From an uncultured Clostridia bacterium (GTDB lineage Bacteria > Bacillota > Clostridia > Oscillospirales > Ruminococcaceae): 37,971 nt of DNA. The DNA lies in the NCBI GenBank assembly GCA_947166945.1, contig CAMVGH010000015.1, forward strand, positions 1 to 37,971, given 5' to 3'. The position numbers and the translations under genes are program-made. Shown piece by piece: positions 14,315-22,579 of this stretch; the stretch's first letter is position 1, and each line of letters begins with the position of its first letter. The notes beneath the pieces were generated by a model that was not told the origin of the DNA, ran no database searches, and was given only the letters and a program-made list of their open reading frames with translations.

Positions 14315-16926
14315 ATATATTTGATTTAGCGGCGAAGATCACTCTCGATTCGAGCGGCTACGAAAAGGGCGTCGACGACGCGGAGAAAAAGACGACGTCG
14401 TTCGGCTCGAAGCTGGGGTCGGCGCTGGGGACTGCGGGAAAGGTCGCGGGGGCGGCTATTGCGGCTGTCGGAACGGCGGCTACCGCTATGGGGGCGGCTG
14501 TAACCAAAGCAGCGGGAGATACGGCTGCTTACGGCGACAACATCGACAAAATGTCGCAGAAAATAGGTATATCAGCCGAGGCTTATCAAGAGTGGGACGC
14601 CATATTCCAGCACAGCGGCACGTCGATAGATTCCCTACAGGCGGGCATGAAAACTCTCCGAACCGCCATGGACAGTCTCGGCGGGGCGACGGGTGAGGCG
14701 ACAGTTGATCAGGAAAAACTCAACAAAGCGCAATATGCCTACGAAAACGCTGTATTAACGGCAGAACAGGCGCAGATCAAATATGAGGCGGCGGTCGCTA
14801 AGTCGGGCGAAAATTCAGACGCGGCGCGACAGGCGTATATAAATCTTGAAAAAGCGCAGAACAAAGTCGCCGAGGCGTCGGATAAAGTGGCAGCGGCTCA
14901 GGAAGGCGAAGTCGGAAAACTATCGGACGCGGCGGCGGCTTTACTGCAGCTCGGTGTAGCCGCAACGGATTCTGAGGGAAATCTCAGAGACGAAGAAGAA
15001 GTGTTCCGCGAGGCTGTCACCGCTTTGCAAAACATGGAAAATGAGACAGAGCGTGCGCGAATGGCGTCTCTGCTGTTTGGGCGAACGGGAACGGAACTGG
15101 GGGCGCTGTTGAACACCTCCGCCGAAGATACCGAGGCGATGCGTCAGAAGGTGCATGAGCTGGGCGGTGTTATGTCCGACGAAGCGGTTAAGGCGGCGGC
15201 GGCATATCAGGACAGCTTACAGGACATGCAGACGGCGTTCAGCGGTTTGAGCCGTAATCTGTCATCAGAATTTCTCCCCGGCATAACTCAGGTTATGGAT
15301 GGCCTCGCCGATATATTCTCGGGCGGTGACGGAATGGAGATGATATCCGAGGGTATCAGTTCCATTGTGGACAGCGCGACGGCAATGCTCCCGAGATTTA
15401 TAGAGTTGGGGAGCGGAATTATCACCTCGCTCATTTCGGCGATTTCCGAAAATCTCCCGGCGCTGGTTGAAGGCGCTATGTCTCTGCTCTCGGCTCTGGG
15501 ACAGGGGTTGATCGATAACCTTCCGATGCTGGCTCAGGCGGCGACCGAGATAATCTTGAATTTGACACAATTTATCATACAGGCATTGCCTGAATTGATA
15601 CAAGCCGGATTCATGATAATCTCAACCGTGGCGCAGGGGCTTGCCGAGGCTTTGCCTGAGCTGATACCCGCTATTGTCGATGTGATCCTTGAAATCGTAG
15701 ACGTTCTGACGCAGCCGGACAACATCGTATTGCTGTTGGATGCCGCAATCGCCATAGTCATCGGACTGGCGGACGGGATCATGAAGTCACTCCCGAAACT
15801 GCTTGAACGGATGCCGGAGATAATCGTAAACGTCGTGGGAGCGCTTATCGCCGCTATCCCTGAGTTGATAGAGGGTGTTCTTGATCTCGGCTATGCCATA
15901 ATAACCGGGATTGTGGACGGCGCGATGAGCGTCATGGACAATCTCGGCGAGATATGGGAGAGCGTCAAAGACGCTTTCTCCGGCGCGTGGGACAAAATCA
16001 AGGAAACGTGGGCAGGCGTCGGCGACTGGTTCGGTGAGAAGTGGAGCGACATCAAGAGCAGGTTCGCAGAAACGAAGGAATGGTTCGGCGAAAAATTTGA
16101 GGACGCGAAGACCGCTGTACAAGACGCATGGGCGAACATTGGCGACTGGTTCGGCGAGCGAAAAGAAGATGTACAGAACGCATGGAATACCGTCGATACA
16201 TGGATGGGGGATAAATTCGGCGGCGCGTGGGATTTGGTCAAAAAACCCTTTGAAATGGCGGGAGAATTTTTCTCGGGCGTATGGGAAGGGATCAAGGAAA
16301 TCTTCGCCGTCGTTCAGGACGTTCTTTCCGGCGATTTTGAAGGCGCTTGGGACGGTATAAAGGGTATATGGGATCAGGTCGTCGGATTCTTCGACGGCAT
16401 ATGGACAGATATTCAGAATATATTTGCCGGTGTCGGGACATGGTTTTCGGACAAATTCGACGAAGCGGTTGATGGCGTGAAAAAAGTGTTCACGGGCTTG
16501 ATTGATTCCGCGCTTACGTGGGGAAGCGATCTTGTCGACAATTTCATCGGCGGTATAAAAAACATGTGGGGAAATCTTACAAGCACGGTATCCGACATCG
16601 CGGGAACTGTGGCGTCATTCCTCGGCTTTTCCGAGCCGGAGAAAGGCCCGCTTTCGGATTTCCATACATACGCGCCGGACATGATGGATTTGTTTATCAA
16701 AGGTATCGAAAGCAGCGAAGGGAAACTCCGTTCGGCTGTGGCTGACGCTTTTGACTTCCAGCCGATCATTAACGCCGGAATGCCAAGCGGCACTACATAC
16801 GGCGGCGTCGGAAGCGTCAACGTCACGGTTAATGCCGCACCGGGGCAGTCAGTCGAGGCTGTTGCGCAGGAGGTCGAGCGGCGGATTCTCAACGCGTTCG
16901 CAAACAGGAAGCAGGTGTACGCATGA
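14311..16926 (+). CDS. Tape measure protein, CTG start
   Basis: 871 residues that set tail length. The product has an NIFDLAAKITLDSSGYEKG opening typical of this family and an Ala/Gly-rich hydrophobic stretch (about 40-65). A coiled-coil follows (about 130-200), then several amphipathic or membrane segments (LITSLISAISENLPALVEG type) and tryptophan repeats (WAGVGDWFGEKWSDIK, WANIGDWFGERKEDV). The first ATG (14488) would remove the conserved opening; CTG 14311 follows a GGGAGTGAGGG ribosome site and overlaps the previous TGA exactly as ATGA would. I choose CTG. Confidence 0.88.
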   Translation: MNIFDLAAKITLDSSGYEKGVDDAEKKTTSFGSKLGSALGTAGKVAGAAIAAVGTAATAMGAAVTKAAGDTAAYGDNIDKMSQKIGISAEAYQEWDAIFQHSGTSIDSLQAGMKTLRTAMDSLGGATGEATVDQEKLNKAQYAYENAVLTAEQAQIKYEAAVAKSGENSDAARQAYINLEKAQNKVAEASDKVAAAQEGEVGKLSDAAAALLQLGVAATDSEGNLRDEEEVFREAVTALQNMENETERARMASLLFGRTGTELGALLNTSAEDTEAMRQKVHELGGVMSDEAVKAAAAYQDSLQDMQTAFSGLSRNLSSEFLPGITQVMDGLADIFSGGDGMEMISEGISSIVDSATAMLPRFIELGSGIITSLISAISENLPALVEGAMSLLSALGQGLIDNLPMLAQAATEIILNLTQFIIQALPELIQAGFMIISTVAQGLAEALPELIPAIVDVILEIVDVLTQPDNIVLLLDAAIAIVIGLADGIMKSLPKLLERMPEIIVNVVGALIAAIPELIEGVLDLGYAIITGIVDGAMSVMDNLGEIWESVKDAFSGAWDKIKETWAGVGDWFGEKWSDIKSRFAETKEWFGEKFEDAKTAVQDAWANIGDWFGERKEDVQNAWNTVDTWMGDKFGGAWDLVKKPFEMAGEFFSGVWEGIKEIFAVVQDVLSGDFEGAWDGIKGIWDQVVGFFDGIWTDIQNIFAGVGTWFSDKFDEAVDGVKKVFTGLIDSALTWGSDLVDNFIGGIKNMWGNLTSTVSDIAGTVASFLGFSEPEKGPLSDFHTYAPDMMDLFIKGIESSEGKLRSAVADAFDFQPIINAGMPSGTTYGGVGSVNVTVNAAPGQSVEAVAQEVERRILNAFANRKQVYA

Positions 16927-17711
16927 GCACAAACGGAGAGTTATACGTCAACGGAAATCGGATAGACGAGGACGGCGAGTACGGCACGGTGACTGTTTTT
17001 CCCGGCGCTATCGACAACATAGCGGCGAGGGCGCAGACAGTCGCCGACGTGCCGGGCAACAACGGCGGAATCATCGTGGATGAGGAGCGATATAAAAATA
17101 TCGCTCACTCATACAACGTCATTATCAAGGGCGTCAACTCAGACGGCGCGGCTATCCTCAAAGCGCGAGTCGCGAACAAGGTCAACGCAGCGGGCGGATT
17201 TGTCCGTGTCTTTGACAGTTTCCACAGCGGCGAGTTTTACGAGGCGTATCTTCCCGACGGGATCACGTTCACGGCTGACGATTCGCGCACGATGTTCAAG
17301 GCAACGCTGAATTTTGTGCGGAAACCGCAGAGATTTCTCAACTACGGCGAGGAATGGTATGATTCGCCGTCGGGATGGTCGCCGAGTTCCGGCATAGAGG
17401 TATCTAATGCCTATATGCCGTCAAAGCCGAGGATCAGGCTGAATCGTGCGGACGGCGTTACGGCGACGCCGAACTTCACGATGACGCTTTCGGGCGGGAG
17501 CGTGAGAATCTACGGCACGGTCGGAACGTGGGTCACGGTCGATCTTGAGGCAATGTCGTACAAATGTCAGGCGACGGACAGCTCGACGACGGTCGCGATC
17601 ACCGGCAAGCCGGTCATCCCGAGCGGATCATACACGATCAGTTTCAGCGGCAACAACTTCTCCACATGGATAGGCAGTTATAGGTTACAGCCGAGGAGCT
17701 GGAGACTATGA
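16923..17711 (+). CDS. Distal tail protein (Dit-like)
   Basis: A 262-residue protein after the tape measure. N-terminal beta domain (YVNGNRIDEDGEYGTVTVFP), a middle with FVRVFDSFHSGEFYEAYLPD and a C-terminal beta-sandwich, the two-domain layout of Dit/RIFT-related proteins that form a hexameric ring at the tail tip. The start overlaps the tape measure stop by 4 bp and its own end overlaps the next ATG. Confidence 0.8.
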   Translation: MSTNGELYVNGNRIDEDGEYGTVTVFPGAIDNIAARAQTVADVPGNNGGIIVDEERYKNIAHSYNVIIKGVNSDGAAILKARVANKVNAAGGFVRVFDSFHSGEFYEAYLPDGITFTADDSRTMFKATLNFVRKPQRFLNYGEEWYDSPSGWSPSSGIEVSNAYMPSKPRIRLNRADGVTATPNFTMTLSGGSVRIYGTVGTWVTVDLEAMSYKCQATDSSTTVAITGKPVIPSGSYTISFSGNNFSTWIGSYRLQPRSWRL

Positions 17712-18814
17712 TACCGTATATTTTCAACCCGACCGTCAAAGCTGTCACCGACGCATCGGGCGCGATTCTCGGACAGGCGACGTCCCGCGCCCTTCCTCAC
17801 GCGACGTATTGCGAAGTGACGGAAGAGCTTAACGGCGAATTTTCCCTTGCTATGGGATATCCGGCGAAGGAATTTGACGCGATTCTGACCGAGGGAAACG
17901 CCAACGGAATTGTCGACCTTATCATCGCGGCTAACGTCAAAAACGGTCAAAATGGTTGGTGGGAGCCGTTTCGGATATTTCAGGTCAACAAGCAACAGGG
18001 GATGTATGATATCCTCGCAAAACACATATCATACGACCTGTCGTGGTACACCGTCAGCAATCCGAACAGCGCGCCGAGAACGCAGTACGGCTCTGTCGGG
18101 ACGATGATCAACTACATCGTCAATCAATCATCGTGGAGCAGTACCGGCTTCTCGATGGGCTTCGACACCGACGTGAGTTTCCCGGTGACTAAAATGCTGT
18201 TCCCGCCTCAGTCGCTCAACAGTCTGATTTACGACGTTTTTCTCAACAAAGAATACGGCGGAAAGGAAGTCAGCCTCTCGGGGTGGGCCATCTACTTCAC
18301 ATCCCGCAGGGGATCGTCAAACCCGCTGACGCTTGTTGACGGCGTAAACGCGGACGTCACGTCAGTCAAAACCAATTCTGAAAACGGGCTGGACAGCGTC
18401 ACGCCGTTTATCACCTTCCAATTCCCGGATCAGCCGGAGATGTTCTATCGTTCGAGCACGATAACGGCATCGGGGACAAGCTATGAAATCCGTCACACCG
18501 AGACAAAGGATTTCACGAAGGAATTGAACGACGCCAACTATCAATCCACGGAACAGGATTTAATACAGCTGGCGACAAACTGGGTCAACTCGCATTACGC
18601 TCCGCCTCAGGCGTCAATCGAGGCGAAAGTGTACGCCGATATAACCACCCGGAACGTCGGCGACACCTTCTCGATCATTGCGCCGAGGATGGGAATGGCG
18701 AGATACACGGGGCGGCTTTTAAAAGTCACCTACGACGTACTCAACGAGCGCCCGGAAAGCGTGTATTTCGACGCCGTTCGAGCCGGGGTCGGCGACATCA
18801 TCTGGACGAGGTGA
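17708..18814 (+). CDS. Tail spike / tail-associated protein (Tal, Gp44-like)
   Basis: A 368-residue protein with the N-terminal domain of phage tail spikes (EVTEELNGEFSLAMGYPAKE, then EPFRIFQVNK and YDILAKHISYDL), a conserved fold that forms the tail tip hub. It ends soon after this hub domain (RYTGRLLKVTYDVLNERPES), so it lacks a long enzymatic or fibre extension. The separate M23 peptidase encoded next may supply the enzymatic function. Confidence 0.8.
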   Translation: MIPYIFNPTVKAVTDASGAILGQATSRALPHATYCEVTEELNGEFSLAMGYPAKEFDAILTEGNANGIVDLIIAANVKNGQNGWWEPFRIFQVNKQQGMYDILAKHISYDLSWYTVSNPNSAPRTQYGSVGTMINYIVNQSSWSSTGFSMGFDTDVSFPVTKMLFPPQSLNSLIYDVFLNKEYGGKEVSLSGWAIYFTSRRGSSNPLTLVDGVNADVTSVKTNSENGLDSVTPFITFQFPDQPEMFYRSSTITASGTSYEIRHTETKDFTKELNDANYQSTEQDLIQLATNWVNSHYAPPQASIEAKVYADITTRNVGDTFSIIAPRMGMARYTGRLLKVTYDVLNERPESVYFDAVRAGVGDIIWTR

Positions 18815-18819
18815 CGATT

Positions 18820-19392
18820 ATGGTATATTCGCCTTACATGGGCGGGCGCTTCCGGGTGTCGTCGCCGTATGGATGGCGCACGCTGTCAGGCGTGAGAGAG
18901 TTCCACGGCGGGATCGATCTTGTCGGGGCTGACGGCGATACAGACGTTTGCGCTTCGGTCGGCGGGAAGGTCATACAATCGCGGATCATCTACGATCACT
19001 CGAATCTCACATGGCAATGGGGGAATTACGTCTCCGTCGAGGGCGAGGACGGGAACGTGATATATTACTGTCATCTTGCCGAGCGGTACGTCGAGAAGGG
19101 CGAGACCGTCACAGCGGGACAGAGGATCGGCAAACAGGGGCACACCGGGTACAGCTTCGGAGATCATCTGCATTTCGAGGTGAGGCGGGGCGGGAACCGC
19201 ATAAACGCCGCTAATTATCTCGGCGTCCAGAACGTCGCCGGGATGAGGTACTACGATCTGCCCGTCGCCGCTCCCGATTATGCCGATCTGGTATGTCGAA
19301 AATGCAGATTCGAGCAACAGACACGGGATTATCTCAACGCATACAAATACGCCAGCGATCTGTGGAGAAAATTATATGAACAAATGGTCTGA
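18820..19392 (+). CDS. M23 family metallopeptidase (endolysin or tail lysin)
   Basis: 190 residues with the zinc site of M23 endopeptidases: H29 and D33 in FHGGIDLVG and H116/H118 in DHLHFEVR. These enzymes cut peptidoglycan cross-bridges. There is no signal peptide. The position between the tail tip and holin suggests an endolysin; a tail-associated lysin is also possible. I choose ATG 18820 after GAGGTGA; a GTG at 18811 is in frame but lies in the ribosome site. A C-terminal ~50 residues with CRKC may be a small extra domain. Confidence 0.82.
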   Translation: MVYSPYMGGRFRVSSPYGWRTLSGVREFHGGIDLVGADGDTDVCASVGGKVIQSRIIYDHSNLTWQWGNYVSVEGEDGNVIYYCHLAERYVEKGETVTAGQRIGKQGHTGYSFGDHLHFEVRRGGNRINAANYLGVQNVAGMRYYDLPVAAPDYADLVCRKCRFEQQTRDYLNAYKYASDLWRKLYEQMV

Positions 19393-19397
19393 AGAAA

Positions 19398-19476
19398 ATT
19401 GTACTACAACAGAAAATACTTATAGTACAATCGTTTCCTCAACTGATTCCTCAACTTGGCAAGTTACGGGCAAGTT
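19398..19476. repeat. AT-rich intergenic repeat cluster before holin
   Basis: A perfect 9-bp inverted repeat, ATTGTACTA (19398-19406) and TAGTACAAT (19423-19431), with a 16-nt loop. It is followed by TTCCTCAACT twice with 2 nt between (19435-19444, 19447-19456) and GGCAAGTTA twice in close tandem. The stretch is AT-richer than both neighbours. No convincing gene is seen; an in-frame ATG at 19376 leads into the holin frame but with an unlike, Ser/Thr-rich sequence. Confidence 0.6.
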
Positions 19477-19516
19477 AAGCAACTCAGACAGCAAGCGGAC
19501 AAACGGAGGCAATTTC

Positions 19517-19747
19517 ATGAAAATCGATTGGCGGCGCAAGTTAAGTTCACGAAAATTTTGGGCGGCTGTCGGCGGCGTCGTCGCGGCTGTTCTCGCATTC
19601 GTCGGCGCTTCGGACGCTGTGACAACTCAGGTCACGGCGATAATCTCGGCGGCGGGAGTGCTGATAGCGTATATCCTCGCCGAAGGCTTCGCGGACGCGG
19701 CTCACGCCGGAGACGATCACGACGGGGAGGGCGGCAATGCCGATTGA
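19517..19747 (+). CDS. Holin (phi-LC3-like)
   Basis: 76 residues: a charged start (MKIDWRRKLSSRKFWAAVGG), one hydrophobic segment (about 14-30), a second (about 38-56) and an acidic tail with GDDHDGEGG. This matches small two-segment holins that form the membrane lesion for lysis. GGAGG precedes ATG 19517. The frame is open further upstream, but that part is unlike a holin. The end overlaps the next gene by 11 bp. Confidence 0.8.
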   Translation: MKIDWRRKLSSRKFWAAVGGVVAAVLAFVGASDAVTTQVTAIISAAGVLIAYILAEGFADAAHAGDDHDGEGGNAD

Positions 19748-19964
19748 CGAGAAGGATATGCAGACGATCACACGACGGCTCGACGAGCGGTATGTCAAGC
19801 GGGAGGACTGCGACACAACACAGAAAGACATCGACAGGAAGCTCCACAGCGACGACAAAAAGCTCGCCGTCATCGAGTACAGGCTTAACGTCAACAACTG
19901 GCTGACGACCGCCATCGCGGGCGGGATAATCGCCCTTGTCATCAAGATATTTCTCGGAGGTTAA
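19737..19964 (+). CDS. XhlA-like holin-associated membrane protein
   Basis: 75 residues with an N-terminal amphipathic coiled helix (about 5-50) and a single C-terminal membrane span (LTTAIAGGIIALVIKIFLGG). This is the layout of hemolysin XhlA family proteins encoded beside holins. It overlaps the holin gene and precedes another one-span membrane protein by 3 bp, making a three-gene lysis set. Confidence 0.75.
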   Translation: MPIDEKDMQTITRRLDERYVKREDCDTTQKDIDRKLHSDDKKLAVIEYRLNVNNWLTTAIAGGIIALVIKIFLGG

Positions 19965-19967
19965 AAC

Positions 19968-20261
19968 ATGGACTGCAAAGGGTGCGATAACAAGACGACC
20001 GCCGTGCCGTATCTCGTCTATGAGGGCGAGATGGCGAGAGGCGAGCGAAATCTGAAACGGCTGTGGATTACGGTGATTCTGCTGATATGTCTGCTCGTCG
20101 GATCAAACGTCGGATGGCTGATATATGAGAGCCAGTATATGACGGAGGAATATACCGTCGAATCCAACACAGACGGCGGAGGCACGGCAATCGCGAACGC
20201 AAGCGGTGAGGTGACTGTATATGGCGAAGGCGAAGGTGACGGTCAGGCGGCGCGTCCGTAA
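19968..20261 (+). CDS. Single-span membrane protein of the lysis region
   Basis: 97 residues: cytoplasmic CKGC and NLKRLWI, then a span (VILLICLLVGSNVGWLIY), then an acidic Gly-rich extracytoplasmic tail. Similar short proteins are common next to holins in Clostridia phages; a role in lysis, such as a spanin-like or regulatory one, is only inferred. The end overlaps the next small gene by 41 bp. Confidence 0.7.
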   Translation: MDCKGCDNKTTAVPYLVYEGEMARGERNLKRLWITVILLICLLVGSNVGWLIYESQYMTEEYTVESNTDGGGTAIANASGEVTVYGEGEGDGQAARP

Positions 20262-20334
20262 ATACGGCGGGAACTCCGGCTATCGGAAATGCAACATGTG
20301 CGGCGGTACGGGAAGGATCAAGACTAAGAAATGA
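20221..20334 (+). CDS. Tiny basic zinc-knuckle protein
   Basis: 37 residues, very basic (VTVRRRVRKYGGNSGYR) with a CNMCGGTGRI motif resembling the CxxCxGxG half-site of DnaJ zinc fingers, and a Lys-rich end. Short proteins of this form are frequent in gut Firmicutes phages; RNA or DNA binding is likely from the charge. It overlaps its neighbours at both ends, by 41 bp and by ATGA. Confidence 0.65.
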   Translation: MAKAKVTVRRRVRKYGGNSGYRKCNMCGGTGRIKTKK

Positions 20335-20540
20335 TCGAATACACCAATTCGGAGATCGCCGAGGCTATTGATGAGTACATCCATAGCAAGCGCGATAGAT
20401 GCGTTTTAAAATCCCGGCTGATTGATGGTATATGTTTCGAGCCTTTAGCGGAGATGTATGATATGTCAGTCAGACAGATCAAGACCATAGTCTATAAGGG
20501 GCAGGATATCGTTTTCAGGCACGTCCGAAAGACGCACTAA
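20331..20540 (+). CDS. Sigma factor region 4-like HTH regulator
   Basis: 69 residues whose second half (LIDGICFEPLAEMYDMSVRQIKTIVYKGQD) is a helix-turn-helix of sigma-70 region 4 type. Such proteins, like ArpU-type regulators, control late gene transcription in Gram-positive phages. It is the last gene before a strong terminator, so it may close the late operon; role inferred from family. Confidence 0.7.
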   Translation: MIEYTNSEIAEAIDEYIHSKRDRCVLKSRLIDGICFEPLAEMYDMSVRQIKTIVYKGQDIVFRHVRKTH

Positions 20541-20589
20541 ATCTGCACAAAGAGCGCCCGGCGGCTTCATCGTAAAAACAATCGGATAA

Positions 20590-20598
20590 TGGTATAAT
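20590..20598 (+). promoter_or_regulatory. Extended -10 promoter-like element
   Basis: TGGTATAAT just before the terminator stem, the same extended -10 form as the other promoters in this genome, but with a poor -35 (TCGTAA). It could start the leader of the protease gene near 20605. Weak evidence. Confidence 0.35.
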
Positions 20599-20632
20599 AC
20601 CGACAGTCAAACAAGACTGTCGGTATTTTTTT
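20598..20632 (+). terminator. Intrinsic terminator at end of late structural/lysis operon
   Basis: TACCGACAGTC pairs with GACTGTCGGTA (11 bp) around AAACAA and is followed by seven T. The next start codon begins right after the T tract. Confidence 0.9.
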
Positions 20633-21016
20633 ATGTTCAAATTTTTGAATCCGAATCCTTGCCGAAAGCGGCGCGGAGACTGCTCCGTTCGGGCTGTTTC
20701 CCTCGCTCTCGGCGTGTCATGGGAGGACGCTTACTGGATGATGGCTATACAAGGAGCGATAATGTGCGATATGCCCTCGGGCAACGACGTATGGGGCGAA
20801 GTGCTGATTAAGCATGGATATGTCAAGCGTCCCGTCGCCGGGATCGTAACGGCGGGGGAGTTCGCGGACGATCATCCGTCGGGAAGATATGTCCTCGGCA
20901 TGGAGGGACACGTCGCCGCCGTGATAGACGGTATCCTGTATGATATCTGGGACAGCGGTGATGAGATCGTTACCGATATCTGGGAGGATGTAGGAGGCGA
21001 GAGATATGCCGTATAA
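20633..21016 (+). CDS. Papain-like cysteine protease (C39/C70-like) of unknown role
   Basis: 127 residues opening FLNPNPCRKRRGDCSVRAVS with candidate catalytic Cys 17 (GDC). Next comes the ALGVSWEDAY helix, then EGHVAAVIDG with the candidate His and YDIWDS with Asp, the order of a papain-like fold. Similar small proteins occur in many phages and plasmids. The start follows the terminator T tract directly and has no Shine-Dalgarno; I keep it because the first residues match the usual FNPNP opening. It overlaps the next gene by 11 bp. Confidence 0.7.
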   Translation: MFKFLNPNPCRKRRGDCSVRAVSLALGVSWEDAYWMMAIQGAIMCDMPSGNDVWGEVLIKHGYVKRPVAGIVTAGEFADDHPSGRYVLGMEGHVAAVIDGILYDIWDSGDEIVTDIWEDVGGERYAV

Positions 21017-21410
21017 TAATACGTATTACGCGCCGGGATATCAGCCGCAGGTACCGGCTTACCCTTCCGTTCCGCAGAACATCCAGCCGCAGCAGCCGCA
21101 GACGCCCGGCGGTGGGCTTATCTGGGTGCAGGGCGAGAACGGAGCGAAATCATATCTGCTCGCACCGTCAACGACGGTTCTGCTGATGGACAGCGAGGCG
21201 GAGAGGTTCTATATCAAATCATCCGACGCTTCGGGTATGCCGCTCCCGCTCCGCGTGTTTGAGTATCACGAGATGGCGCAGAACGGCTCTAAAATCGATT
21301 TTAAGGGTGGGGAAGGTATAGACGCCCGATATGTCACCAAAGACGAATTTGATGCCTTAAAACGCATCGTAGAGGCTTTGAGGGGGGATAAGGATGAATC
21401 CGCTGTATAA
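21006..21410 (+). CDS. Pro/Gln-rich protein of a conserved unknown cassette
   Basis: 134 residues. The first 35 are disordered (Tyr, Pro and Gln rich), followed by a compact beta segment (GLIWVQGENGAKSYLLAPST, TVLLMDSEAERFYIKSSD) and a C-terminal helix (TKDEFDALKRIVEALRG). The core looks like a small oligomeric structural domain. It starts after GGAGG and overlaps the next gene by 17 bp. I do not know its function; the context suggests an assembly with the following genes. Confidence 0.6.
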   Translation: MPYNNTYYAPGYQPQVPAYPSVPQNIQPQQPQTPGGGLIWVQGENGAKSYLLAPSTTVLLMDSEAERFYIKSSDASGMPLPLRVFEYHEMAQNGSKIDFKGGEGIDARYVTKDEFDALKRIVEALRGDKDESAV

Positions 21411-21606
21411 CACTCTCGGCGGGCAGACCGCCATGAATCCGATGAGCGCGATGATGTCAAGGCTGGAGCAGTTTCGGCAGACCTTCTCCGGCGACCCGAG
21501 GCAGACCGTCCAGCAGCTTTTAAACTCCGGGCGGATGACTCAGGCACAGTATAATCAGCTTTCTTCTGCCGCTACTCAGATACAGCGGATGCTCGGCGGA
21601 AGGTAA
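21394..21606 (+). CDS. Small Gln/Met-rich helical protein
   Basis: 70 residues: MNPLYNTLGG, then MSRLEQFRQTFSGDPRQTVQQLL and a C-terminal QAQYNQLSSAATQIQRMLGG. Mostly amphipathic helix with no cysteine, compatible with a partner or internal virion protein. GGGGGG precedes the start. Family not recognised beyond its recurrent place in this cassette. Confidence 0.6.
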   Translation: MNPLYNTLGGQTAMNPMSAMMSRLEQFRQTFSGDPRQTVQQLLNSGRMTQAQYNQLSSAATQIQRMLGGR

Positions 21607-21623
21607 ATGCTGTACTTTTTGGA

Positions 21624-21648
21624 ATACAATTTCCTGCGCAGGATTGTA
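21624..21648. promoter_or_regulatory. Inverted repeat between cassette genes
   Basis: ATACAA/TTGTAT and TCCTG/CAGGA form a stem with a TT bulge and a CG centre, followed about 8 nt later by six T. It may be a weak terminator or processing site before the Gly-rich gene. Confidence 0.5.
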
Positions 21649-21683
21649 TATACGCTTTTTTCACACAAAAAAGAGGTTAAAAA

Positions 21684-22565
21684 ATGTCTATAACTGCAAG
21701 CGAGATGACACCCGCCGACATCGCGGCTGTCACCAATAACGGCGGATCAGGCTCCGGCTTCGGATGGGGCGGAGACGGCGGCTGGTGGATTATACTGCTG
21801 TTCCTCTTCATGCTCAACGGCGGATGGGGCAACGGCTTCGGCGGAGGCTATGGAGGCTTCATGCCGTGGATGTACGCCGGGCAGACCAACACCAACAACG
21901 ATGTTCAGCGCGGTTTCGACCAGAATTATGTAATGACCGGGATCAACGGCATTCAGAACGCCGTCAACAACGGCTTCGGGAACGTATCGACCCAGCTGTG
22001 TAACGGCTTCGCCGGAGTAAATCAGGCTGTCTCCAACGGCTTCGCTCAGGCGGAGATCGCCGCCAACAGCCGTCAGATGGCGGACATGAATCAGATGTTC
22101 GGGCTCCAGTCGGCGCTCCAGAACTGCTGCTGCGAGAATCGTGCCGCGACCGCCGATCTGAAATACACCGTCGCGACCGAGGCGTGCAATGACCGTGCCG
22201 CCGTGACGAACGCGCTTCAGGCCGTTTCGACTCAGAATGCCGCCAATACAAACACCCTGCTCAACGCGATCACCAGCGGCATACAGTCCATCAAGGACCA
22301 GAACTGCCAGAATCAGATCGAGCAGAAGAACGACACAATCGCTCAGCTCCGCTCCGAGCTTATGTACTCTCGCGGGCAGGCTTCGCAGGATGTTCAGACG
22401 GCGAGAATCCTTGCCGGACAGAACAGCGAGATCGACGCCATGTATAACCGCCTGAGAGATTGCCCGGTCGGGACTATGCCGGTCTACGGAAACCAGCCGA
22501 TCTTCACGTGCCCCGTGAACAACGCCTATAACAACAGCGGTTGTCCGTGCGGTTGCGCTGCGTGA
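21684..22565 (+). CDS. Gly-rich, hydrophobic-patch coiled-coil protein, unknown
   Basis: 293 residues. Residues 20-65 are Gly and Trp rich with a hydrophobic core (WWIILLFLFMLNGGWG), then Asn/Gly repeats (FGNVSTQLCNGFAGVNQAVSNGF), a Cys-rich spot (NCCCENR), a long coiled-coil (QIEQKNDTIAQLRSEL) and a Cys-rich end (CPCGCAA). It could be a membrane-associated or pore-forming virion protein. Similar proteins recur in Clostridia phages without a known role. Confidence 0.65.
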   Translation: MSITASEMTPADIAAVTNNGGSGSGFGWGGDGGWWIILLFLFMLNGGWGNGFGGGYGGFMPWMYAGQTNTNNDVQRGFDQNYVMTGINGIQNAVNNGFGNVSTQLCNGFAGVNQAVSNGFAQAEIAANSRQMADMNQMFGLQSALQNCCCENRAATADLKYTVATEACNDRAAVTNALQAVSTQNAANTNTLLNAITSGIQSIKDQNCQNQIEQKNDTIAQLRSELMYSRGQASQDVQTARILAGQNSEIDAMYNRLRDCPVGTMPVYGNQPIFTCPVNNAYNNSGCPCGCAA

Positions 22566-22579
22566 CGAGGTGATCCCAT

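Noticed and set aside
19376-19516. N-terminal extension of the holin from ATG 19376
   Set aside because: Ser/Thr-rich, unlike a holin, and a good GGAGG site lies before ATG 19517.
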